Assembly (NCBI GenBank): GCA_965232285.1 | Contig: CBDDPL010000004.1 | Location: 6,262,001 to 6,326,000, forward strand | Source: Denitrobaculum sp965232285 | Lineage (GTDB): Bacteria > Pseudomonadota > Alphaproteobacteria > Kiloniellales > Kiloniellaceae | DNA length: 64,000 nt | Reading direction: 5' to 3' | Shown here: in pieces, positions 25,592 through 32,858 of the stretch | Layout of the letters: every line of letters starts with the position of its first letter | How positions within the stretch are numbered: the stretch's first letter is position 1 | Program-made: the position numbers and the translations under genes | The notes under the pieces: generated by a model | Database searches by the model: none | Seen by the model: the letters and a program-made list of their open reading frames with translations, nothing else | What the model was told of the DNA's origin: nothing

Positions 25592-26944
25592 ATGACCATA
25601 ATGAGCATCTCGGTAATTGGATTGGGTAAACTCGGCTCCCCGCTTGCGGCGGTTCTTGCTTCAAAAGGCTACGAGGTCGTCGGTTTCGATGTAAATCCCG
25701 AGCCGGTCCGACTGATCAACGAGGGTTTGGCTCCCGTTGAAGAACCTCAGCTCCAGTCATTTATCGATGCGTCCCGGGAACGCTTGTCCGCGACGGCTGA
25801 CGTTGAAACGGCGATACTGAACAGCAGTATCAGCTTCGTGATCGTGCCCACGCCGAGCACCGAATCAGGGGAATTTACCAATAAGTATATCCTCAGCGCG
25901 ATGGAGGACATCGGTCGGGCCCTGCGCAAAAAGGACGATTATCATCTTGTGGTCATTACCAGCACGGTGATGCCAGGATCAACCGGCGGCGTGATTCTCG
26001 ATACGTTGGAGCGCTGTTCGGGTCGGCGGGTCGGTCAAGATGTCGGTCTGTGCTACAATCCGGAGTTTATCGCCCTGGGCAGCGTTATTAACGACATGCT
26101 CTATCCGGATTTCATCCTGATCGGCGAATCCGATTCCCGTGCCGGCGAGATGCTGGAAAACATCTACAAGAAGGCCTGTGGCGACGATACTGCGATGGCG
26201 CGCATGAATTTCGTCAACGCTGAACTCACCAAGATCTCGGTCAATACCTTCGTTACGACGAAAATCTCCTATGCAAACATGCTGTCTGATGTTTGTGACC
26301 GTTTGCCCGAAGCGGACGTGGATGTGGTGACCGCTGCGCTGGGCAAAGACAGTCGGATCGGTGGAAAGTACCTGAAAGGGGCGCTGGGATATGGCGGCCC
26401 CTGCTTTCCGCGGGACAATGTTGCCTTCAGTGCGTTGGCCCGTAACCTTGGCGCGCCGGCGAACATTGCGGAGGCCACGGACGAAATCAACCGTTATCAG
26501 GTTGAGCGCATGACCTCGCTGATTCAGGCGTCGCTTCCGCAAGGAGGTACCGTCGGAGTCCTCGGGTTGTCCTACAAGCCGGATACCGGGGTGACTGAAC
26601 AGGCACAGGGCGTTGCGATCGCGCGCGCGCTGTTGGAAGAAGGCTACCGCGTTGTCATCTATGATCCGCAGGCTCTTGGAAGCGCTGTTGCGCTCCTCGG
26701 GGACAAAGTCGAAGCTGATGACTGTGCTGGCCGGGCAGATGTGCTAGCTGTAACCACAGCCTGGCCCGAGTTTGCGGAGATTGCTCCGGAGGCTTTCTCT
26801 CGGAGCGACCGCCGGGTCCTCGTTATCGACTGTTGGCGGCACCTGTCAGCCGAGCGTTACGGCGACGTTGCCGATCTTGTTTATCTTGGCAAAGGTGATC
26901 GGGTTGTTGCCTCCGAGGGTGCGAGAGCAGCCGCCGGATCCTAA
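25592..26944 (+). CDS. Nucleotide-sugar 6-dehydrogenase (UDP-glucose/GDP-mannose dehydrogenase family), copy 2
   Basis: A 450-aa NAD-dependent dehydrogenase oxidising a nucleotide sugar at C6. SVIGLGKLGSPLAAVLASKGY is the NAD fold, NPEFIALGSVI the mid loop, NTFVTTKISYANML the central helix, GYGGPCFPRDN holds the catalytic cysteine, and VGVLGLSYKPDTGVTE is the C-terminal Rossmann. It is a paralogue of the gene at 17383 with the same unusual loop, but clearly diverged. Together with the GDP-mannose epimerase-like gene that follows, it suggests a second nucleotide-sugar branch. The start could also be the ATG four codons in. Confidence 0.87.
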   Translation: MTIMSISVIGLGKLGSPLAAVLASKGYEVVGFDVNPEPVRLINEGLAPVEEPQLQSFIDASRERLSATADVETAILNSSISFVIVPTPSTESGEFTNKYILSAMEDIGRALRKKDDYHLVVITSTVMPGSTGGVILDTLERCSGRRVGQDVGLCYNPEFIALGSVINDMLYPDFILIGESDSRAGEMLENIYKKACGDDTAMARMNFVNAELTKISVNTFVTTKISYANMLSDVCDRLPEADVDVVTAALGKDSRIGGKYLKGALGYGGPCFPRDNVAFSALARNLGAPANIAEATDEINRYQVERMTSLIQASLPQGGTVGVLGLSYKPDTGVTEQAQGVAIARALLEEGYRVVIYDPQALGSAVALLGDKVEADDCAGRADVLAVTTAWPEFAEIAPEAFSRSDRRVLVIDCWRHLSAERYGDVADLVYLGKGDRVVASEGARAAAGS

Positions 26945-27091
26945 ATATCGTGTGGCGGGGGTTCGCTTTGCTGCGCAGTTCGCGCGCGTGAACCTCGCCA
27001 GGCTCTTGGGGTGGGTGCTGCTTGTCCAATCGCACGACGGTCCAGGGTGCTGAAATTCCAGGTTTTTTGAGATTAAGGAGTAGCGAGTTCC

Positions 27092-28108
27092 ATGACGAGT
27101 ATCCTCGATAAGGACGCGTTAATCGTTGTAACCGGTGGCGGTGGCTTCATCGGCGGCTGGATGGTTGGAGACCTTTTGCGGCAGGGCTTCCGACGGGTTC
27201 GGTCCGTGGACGTCAAACCTCTGGAAGCCTGGTACCAGGTCCATCCGGAAGCGGAAAATCTCATTCTGGACCTTCGTGAAATCGACGCTTGCCGTCGTGC
27301 CACGCAGGACGCAGCTTCGGTCATCAATTTGGCCGCCGATATGGGAGGCATGGGCTTTATCGAGGCTCATAAAGCCGATTGCATGCTATCCGTGCTGATC
27401 AACACCCACATGCTTATGGCTGCTCGTGAGTGTGGCGTTGAGCGCTTCTTCTTTTCCTCTTCGGCTTGTGTCTATGCTGCTGAGAAGCAGACCACTGCGG
27501 CTGTCCAGGCGCTCCGCGAGCAGGATGCCTATCCGGCGATGCCCGAGGACGGTTACGGCTGGGAGAAGCTGTTCAGCGAACGGATGTGCCGCCACTTCCG
27601 CGAAGACTTTGGTCTGATTACGCGGATGGCACGCTATCACAATGTCTATGGCCCCTATGGCACCTACGACGGTGGCCGGGAAAAGGCGCCTGCGGCGATG
27701 TGCCGCAAGGTTATCCAGGCCCAACTGAGCGGCAGCAACGAGATCGAGATCTGGGGTGACGGCGAGCAGACCAGGAGCTTCATGTACATCGACGACTGCA
27801 TCAAAGGTACGATGATGCTGTTCGAGAGTGACGTCGAAGAAGCAATCAATCTGGGCTCCTCGGAACTGGTTACCATCAATCAACTGGTGGACGTCGTTGA
27901 AGCTATTGCAGGCACGAAGCTCAATCGGCGCTACAACCTGGATGCGCCGAAAGGCGTGCGCGGGCGTAACTCCGACAACACCGTGATCAAGGAACTGCTT
28001 GATTGGGAACCGAGCATTGCGCTCGCGGACGGCATGGAGAAGACCTACCGCTGGATCTATGACCAGATGACCGGCACCGAGGAGAAACGACTGGCATACG
28101 CCTCATAG
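27092..28108 (+). CDS. GDP-mannose 3,5-epimerase-like NAD-dependent epimerase
   Basis: A 338-aa extended SDR enzyme. NAD site IVVTGGGGFIGGWMVGDLL; NLAADMGGMGFIEAHKA; active-site SSACVYAAEKQ; catalytic YGWEK; and YHNVYGPYGTYDGGREKAPAAMCRK. These segments resemble plant-type GDP-mannose 3,5-epimerases, which interconvert GDP-mannose and GDP-L-galactose/gulose. Substrate specificity remains inferred. It is 147 nt downstream of the dehydrogenase, with an AAGGAG ribosome site near the ATG, and is followed by a strong terminator. Confidence 0.83.
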   Translation: MTSILDKDALIVVTGGGGFIGGWMVGDLLRQGFRRVRSVDVKPLEAWYQVHPEAENLILDLREIDACRRATQDAASVINLAADMGGMGFIEAHKADCMLSVLINTHMLMAARECGVERFFFSSSACVYAAEKQTTAAVQALREQDAYPAMPEDGYGWEKLFSERMCRHFREDFGLITRMARYHNVYGPYGTYDGGREKAPAAMCRKVIQAQLSGSNEIEIWGDGEQTRSFMYIDDCIKGTMMLFESDVEEAINLGSSELVTINQLVDVVEAIAGTKLNRRYNLDAPKGVRGRNSDNTVIKELLDWEPSIALADGMEKTYRWIYDQMTGTEEKRLAYAS

Positions 28109-28169
28109 TCTCTTCAGGTATCCTGCGTTAAATTTGATGCAGTTAACGTGCTTTTGCTCGTTGAAATGA

Positions 28170-28213
28170 CAAACTCCACCTAGTCCGGCCGGACAAGGTG
28201 GAGTTTGCTTTTG
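28170..28213. terminator. Strong intrinsic terminator between convergent genes
   Basis: CAAACTCCACCT (28170-28181) pairs with AGGTGGAGTTTG (28196-28207), and the loop itself contains the palindrome GTCCGGCCGGAC (28183-28194), giving one long uninterrupted stem. CTTTTG follows on the plus strand. It closes the epimerase unit and may also stop the convergent exporter genes. A second, smaller hairpin (CTCCTCAA-N4-TTGAGGAG, 28305-28324) lies nearer the exporter end. Confidence 0.82.
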
Positions 28214-28380
28214 TACCCTTGGTGCCTGTGACGATACGACAGCGGTGTTTGAGGCTGTACATCATCTTTTCGCGTTGACGATTGGATGCCGGCAATCCGC
28301 CCGCTCCTCAAACGCTTGAGGAGACTTCTGCATAAACTGTCGCTGATACATCCTGGCGGATATTCGCCCGAAACAGGCGA

Positions 28381-29712
28381 CTATTTGTGGATCGCCAAGT
28401 CAGCGTCCGAAACCTCGGCGTCTGGGCCTTCGGCTTCAAGACTGTACGACCGCCAGGATTGATCCAGGTGGACGGGGCCGCTGTCCTTTTCGACTCTCCG
28501 CTCCACTTTCAAAGGCGTTATGTTGAAGTCAGAGATGGTTTCAGGGTTCGGCGCACCGGCGTCTGGAGCGACGTACACAACCATAACAATGTTACTGCCA
28601 CAGAAAGGAAACGAAGGATAGGCAACCTCTATGACCTGTGTTTCCCCGGCTTTCAGGGATAAGAGATCAATATTTGAGTGTCCCTGATCCCATCGAAACC
28701 AGCGCCTGTCCCGAATAAATAGAATCCTGGGGTCGACTTGCTCCACGTCTTTGTTGGCGAGCACTTCGAAGGATAGAACCGCCGGTTCACCAGAGGCCAG
28801 GTTACTGGCTTGGCCGTTCGTCGCGGTTCCTGAAATCGACAGATTTTTGACCGTGACCGCAGGATCAGTCAGCTTCTTCTGAAACTCCATCGGCACGCCT
28901 TCCTGGAAGTTCAGCGAAGTCGCCGAGAGAACGTCTTCCATATAGAGGTTGACGACCTCGTCAGTAGAACCTGCCTCGCGGAGTTGCCCATGGTCCAGAT
29001 AAATGCATCTGGATGCGATTTGGGAGAGCAGAACAGTGTTATGCGTGACGAAAAGAATGGTTCTTCCCTCTTGGTGCATGCGCTGGATCGTTGCCATGCT
29101 CTTCCTCTGAAAGGCAGCGTCTCCAACGGAAAGAACCTCATCGATAATCAGAATCTCGGATTCCAGATGCACGGCTACGGAAAACCCGAGCCGGATCTTC
29201 ATACCCGAGGAGTAATGCTTAACGGGCGTATCAATAAAGTTCCCGATTTCCGCGTAGTCGACGATCTGGTCGAAGATCTCCTCCATCTTCTTCCGAGGCA
29301 TGCCGAGAATGGCGCCGTTGAGAAATACGTTTTCACGCCCCGTGAGCTCTGGGTGGAAGCCCGTTCCAACCTCAAGCAAGCAGGCGACTCGCCCGTTAAT
29401 CTCAATCCGGCCTTCTGCTGGGCTTGTAATGCGTGACAGAACCTTGAGAAGTGTGCTCTTGCCGGATCCATTCCTACCAACGACCCCAAGAACTTCACCC
29501 GGCATGACATCGAAAGAGACGTCTTTGAGAGCCCAGAAATGACCGTCTGCTTTACTCCGTGCGTTCGATCGAAAACTCGTGAGCCCTCGGAGGCCCTTCA
29601 ACATGCCGCGGGCCAGATCGGCAATTCGATCCGTGAGAAGGCCGTAAGGCTCTTCCTGGCCGATTTTATAGCGTTTTCCAAGGCCTTGGACGCGGATAAT
29701 TGGCTCAGTCAC
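28381..29712 (-). CDS. Polysaccharide/O-antigen ABC exporter ATPase with C-terminal cargo domain (Wzt-like)
   Basis: A 443-aa ATPase energising export of a finished glycan across the inner membrane. Walker A is GRNGSGKSTLLKVLSRI, the signature YSSGMKIRLGFSVAVHL, Walker B ILIIDEVLSVGDAAF, and the switch FVTHNTVLLSQI. After about residue 250 there is an extra about 190-residue beta-rich region (from VTVKNLSISGTATN to the end), matching the place and size of the Wzt C-terminal domain that recognises the terminal sugar modification in O9a-type systems. That implies glycan chains capped by a methyl, sulfate or similar group. The partner permease is 9 nt upstream. Confidence 0.88.
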   Translation of the reverse strand: MTEPIIRVQGLGKRYKIGQEEPYGLLTDRIADLARGMLKGLRGLTSFRSNARSKADGHFWALKDVSFDVMPGEVLGVVGRNGSGKSTLLKVLSRITSPAEGRIEINGRVACLLEVGTGFHPELTGRENVFLNGAILGMPRKKMEEIFDQIVDYAEIGNFIDTPVKHYSSGMKIRLGFSVAVHLESEILIIDEVLSVGDAAFQRKSMATIQRMHQEGRTILFVTHNTVLLSQIASRCIYLDHGQLREAGSTDEVVNLYMEDVLSATSLNFQEGVPMEFQKKLTDPAVTVKNLSISGTATNGQASNLASGEPAVLSFEVLANKDVEQVDPRILFIRDRRWFRWDQGHSNIDLLSLKAGETQVIEVAYPSFPFCGSNIVMVVYVAPDAGAPNPETISDFNITPLKVERRVEKDSGPVHLDQSWRSYSLEAEGPDAEVSDADLAIHK

Positions 29713-29721
29713 AGGTAGCAG

Positions 29722-30534
29722 TCACATTCTGTCAGAAAGGGATCGTTCGGCTTTCTGGAAGTATGCGAAGCCGAAGAGAACCAGGAGAACGATGGCGATC
29801 AGGGAAATGGAGAGTGTCGACCAATTCGGGGTCGCAGCCGTCGGCAGGATCATCCATCGAAAGAGCTCAATAATACCGACCATTGGATTCAAACTATACA
29901 ACGCCCTGTAGGCTTCCGGGACGAGGCTCGAGGGATAGAACACAGGGGATGCGAAAAACCACACCTGAGTGAGCAATGGCAGGATATGCCGGATGTCGCG
30001 AAACCGCACGTAGAAGACCGACAGGAACAAAGACACGCCCAGGGAACAGACGACGGCTAAGATGATGAGAAACGGCGCCAGGGCGAATTTTATCGTAATC
30101 GGCACATCGAAATAGATGCAGGCTGCGATTAAAACCAGGAACGCTATGAGAAAGTCGACAACCCCGGAAACAATCACGGACCCTGGCAAAAGCAGACGCG
30201 GGAAATAGATCTTGTTGATGAGCGCTTCGTTCGAGACGAGGCTCAAGCTTGCTTCGTTGAGCGCGCGCGCAAAAAGTTGCCAGAGAAGGACGCCCGATAG
30301 GACGAAAACCGGGTAAGGAGCACCATCAGACGGAAAACGCGCCATGAAGCTGAAGAAAACGGTGAACACCGTTACCAGCGTGAGGGGTTGTACCACGGCC
30401 CAAGCCGTTCCGATGGCTGTCTGCTTATACCGAACCTTGACGTCTCGCCACACGAAAGCCATGAAGAGTTCGCGGTATTGCAGCAGGCCTTTGGGTAGCA
30501 GTCTAAGCCTGTTATCCTCTGGCGTGATGATCAT
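29722..30534 (-). CDS. Polysaccharide ABC exporter permease (Wzm-like, ABC-2 family)
   Basis: A 270-aa integral membrane protein with about six hydrophobic helices. The family opening is YRELFMAFVWRDVKVRYKQTAIGTAWAVVQPL, then FVLSGVLLWQLFARALNEA, and a late RFRDIRHILPLLTQVWFFASPVFYPSSLVP. It forms the channel with the Wzt-like ATPase just downstream. Such an ABC route means the chain is polymerised in the cytoplasm and exported whole; no Wzy or Wzx is seen in the window. Confidence 0.9.
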   Translation of the reverse strand: MIITPEDNRLRLLPKGLLQYRELFMAFVWRDVKVRYKQTAIGTAWAVVQPLTLVTVFTVFFSFMARFPSDGAPYPVFVLSGVLLWQLFARALNEASLSLVSNEALINKIYFPRLLLPGSVIVSGVVDFLIAFLVLIAACIYFDVPITIKFALAPFLIILAVVCSLGVSLFLSVFYVRFRDIRHILPLLTQVWFFASPVFYPSSLVPEAYRALYSLNPMVGIIELFRWMILPTAATPNWSTLSISLIAIVLLVLFGFAYFQKAERSLSDRM

Positions 30535-30934
30535 AGCAAAGCATTGCTCTTATTTTCGTTTACCGATGCTGTAAGGGCCCGATGAACGGGACGATTCCGC
30601 ATTCCATAATGCCGGTATGGCAAGAAGACAAGGGAATTGCGTGGACTAACAAAGGTCTTGGTGAACAGGGGGCAGATTCTCGGTTCTGTCCGCATGCCTC
30701 CGACCTTGACAGCGCTTGGTAGATGTCCCAGCTTGGGCGCTGGCCCAGGCCGAATAACCTGGCTGGAAATTGTTGCCCGACAGTTACTGAGTCGTGGAGA
30801 TTTCACTTTCGATACGTCTTCACCAAGCCTTTGACGTTGTAGTCGCACCGCCGCCGGTCAGTGCGACAAAAAAGAACGTCAGAGCGGACTCTGATCTGCG
30901 TCTGGGTACCAAGTCATGGATTGCTAAATCGTAA
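30535..30934. other. Divergent intergenic region with nested inverted repeats
   Basis: A 400-bp gap between the exporter permease (minus) and a glycosyltransferase (plus). The part nearest the glycosyltransferase holds nested inverted repeats: GACGTT (30833-30838) with AACGTC (30875-30880), enclosing GTCGCAC (30842-30848) with GTGCGAC (30861-30867). A small hairpin CAGAG-CGGA-CTCTG follows (30880-30893). They would fold in the leader RNA, but no T-run follows, so they are not an intrinsic terminator on the plus strand. Promoters were not resolved. Confidence 0.4.
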
Positions 30935-31810
30935 ATGTTGACTCTATTCAGCGTGCCGAAAGCCTTTGAAGGTCATAACGGCATCATTCAGGACAATGCG
31001 CTCGCGAGCTGGGCCCGCTTAGGCGGGGGGACCGAGGTCTTTCTGATTGGCGATGACGAAGGCACCGCAGAAGCGGCGGCTCGTTACGGGTTCAGGCATC
31101 TTGGCTCTGTTGATCGCACCCGCAATGGTACCCCGATTGTCAAAAGCGCGTTCGAGAAAGCCGAGGCCGTGTCCAAACACGAGCTGCTGTGCTTCGTCAA
31201 TGCAGACATCATCCTGATGGGGGATTTTCTGGAGGCGATCCAGCGGGTTTCTGAGGAATATGCCGATTTTTTGCTCATATCTCGCCGCTGGGATCTCGAT
31301 ATACGAGAGCCACTCGACTTTGGTTCGGACTGGGAAAGCCTCTTGAAAGACCGGGCGCGCCGGACCGGCGTGGTGCATCGGCTTCATGGTGCGGATTTCT
31401 TCGCCTATCGCTCCGGGATGTTTGCGAATATGCCGCCTTTTGCGATCGGCAGGACCATCTGGGACAATTGGTTGATGTACGCCGCCCGCGCGAAAGGGGC
31501 ACCGCTCGTGGACGCGACGCCGGATGTCATGGCCGTTCATCAAGCGCATGACTACGTACATGTGCCTGGCGGCAAGCAAGGGGCCTGGAAGGGAGAGGAA
31601 GCGCGGGAAAACTTCCGTATGGGTGGCGGTTACAAGCAGATCTACAACACATACGACGCGAACGTCATGCTCACCGGCGGTGATCTGGTGTCAACCTATC
31701 GACCGCAATACTGGCACCGGCATCTCAGGGCCAAGGCGGGCCGTGTTGTGATGAGCAGGTTGAGCGCGTACCCGCGCGCATTGGCCATGTGGCAGAAGCT
31801 GCGAAGCTGA
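30935..31810 (+). CDS. Putative GT-A-type glycosyltransferase
   Basis: A 291-aa protein with a GT-A-like fold pattern. MLTLFSVPKAFEGHNGIIQD and AEAVSKHELLCFVNADIILM put an Asp pair at the metal/nucleotide site; LLISRRWDLDI and LHGADFFAYRSGMF follow. It is somewhat related in layout to the protein at 22422. The likely role is a sugar transfer in making or capping the surface glycan. It has its own leader with structured RNA. The exact family and donor are unknown. Confidence 0.65.
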   Translation: MLTLFSVPKAFEGHNGIIQDNALASWARLGGGTEVFLIGDDEGTAEAAARYGFRHLGSVDRTRNGTPIVKSAFEKAEAVSKHELLCFVNADIILMGDFLEAIQRVSEEYADFLLISRRWDLDIREPLDFGSDWESLLKDRARRTGVVHRLHGADFFAYRSGMFANMPPFAIGRTIWDNWLMYAARAKGAPLVDATPDVMAVHQAHDYVHVPGGKQGAWKGEEARENFRMGGGYKQIYNTYDANVMLTGGDLVSTYRPQYWHRHLRAKAGRVVMSRLSAYPRALAMWQKLRS

Positions 31811-31935
31811 CATCCACCTGGCAGGAGAGACAGATAGCCTTGTTTGATCGGGCGAGCGTCGAATTGCCCCCACCGCTTGGCCTTCTAGCACAATGCGTTT
31901 TGTTGAATCATGAGGCCGACTAAACGCACTTTGCT

Positions 31936-32433
31936 CTAATCCCACCAGGAGACCACGGCCTGCGCTTCAAGCGTTGCGCGGTTCAGGAAAGACCGAAGGT
32001 CATTGAAAGTCTTCAAATGGAACAGATCCGGCGAACGCATCTCTTCCGCTTCCTTTCCAAGGCTTCGGGTCGCTGCCGCCGCGATTTCTTCCGCGTCTAG
32101 TCTCCGCAAAACGGCGGCAAGCTGAGCGACATTGTCTGGTGTCATATAGGTGATCGGAGAATAGACATCGTAGGGTCCCGGTCCGTCCGGACGTTCCGGG
32201 TCTACAATCGGTGCCTCTTCGCCACAGAACAGCAGATCGAGTAGGTGCGCCGTCGATTCCTCCCCAACGGCCTTGACGCCACCTATCAGAGCCTTTGGTG
32301 CCCAGTTCAAGTCGATGTCTTCTTCTGGCGGGGCATAGTCATAAGAGATAATCCGTTCGAGCTCATCCGGATTACCCCGACACTGGATCACTCGTTCAAA
32401 TGACATGCGCGCGAGTTGTTGCGTTACCGCCAT
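31936..32433 (-). CDS. DUF1877-family protein (YfbM-like)
   Basis: A 165-aa soluble protein. The start AVTQQLARMSFERVIQCRGNP, the mid segment DLNWAPKALIGGVKAVG and the late NVAQLAAVLRRLDAEEIAAA follow the DUF1877/YfbM pattern (YfbM of E. coli has a known fold but no known function). The ATG at 32433 was chosen over a TTG five codons earlier. It lies alone between the polysaccharide cluster and the eCIS operon, pointing away from the latter. The biological role is unknown. Confidence 0.75.
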   Translation of the reverse strand: MAVTQQLARMSFERVIQCRGNPDELERIISYDYAPPEEDIDLNWAPKALIGGVKAVGEESTAHLLDLLFCGEEAPIVDPERPDGPGPYDVYSPITYMTPDNVAQLAAVLRRLDAEEIAAAATRSLGKEAEEMRSPDLFHLKTFNDLRSFLNRATLEAQAVVSWWD

Positions 32434-32858
32434 GTTCGTCCCGTTCAATCTGAGTTGCGCAGAATTCTAAGGTGTTTGTCTGATCTACGCAGCGCGATCC
32501 TATCCAGGGGAGACGGTGTTCACAAGCAACCCGCTGCGTTCCGAGGGCTGCTCGTTTGCGGAAATTCGACACCCGGCTGGGTGGAATCCGAGTCGCCTTA
32601 TTGACTCCAAATCGATGTTGGAGAATAATTAAAACACATATGAATTCTTGTGCCCGTCCGGGTGCAAGCAAGCGCGCTTTCGAGGGGCACATCGAGTTCT
32701 TGTTTGGGTCTTGATTTTCTCTGCGAACCATTTTTTCCGTATCTGATTTCCTGCTCACCGACCCGAATACAGCTTTAGACTGACCGACTGATCTCTTTGT
32801 GTTCCGCGGCTTCGCGTCCACTTCATCGAACAAGATTTTGATGCAAGGAGCGTAGATT
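32434..32858. other. Leader and promoter region of the eCIS operon
   Basis: A 425-bp gap between the divergent DUF1877 gene and the sheath gene. It turns AT-rich at 32595-32650, where the best sigma-70 candidate lies (32601-32629). That leaves about 220 nt of leader before the sheath ATG, preceded by GCAAGGAG. No other features were seen. Confidence 0.45.
32601..32629 (+). promoter_or_regulatory. Candidate promoter of the eCIS operon, TTGACT-17-AATAAT
   Basis: -35 TTGACT (5/6) at 32601-32606, 17-nt spacer, -10 AATAAT (5/6) at 32624-32629, in a clearly AT-rich island. It is the only good pair in the gap and points toward the sheath gene. Since almost all downstream genes overlap or abut, it may drive the whole 26-kb unit. 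Confidence 0.5.

Noticed and set aside
28317..28340. GAGACTTCTGCATAA-type sequence as an insertion-sequence end
   Set aside because: No second inverted copy or transposase fragment was found nearby; part of it belongs to a local hairpin.
30842..30880. GTCGCAC/GTGCGAC hairpin as an intrinsic terminator
   Set aside because: It is followed by A residues, not T, on the plus strand, and lies in a gene leader.
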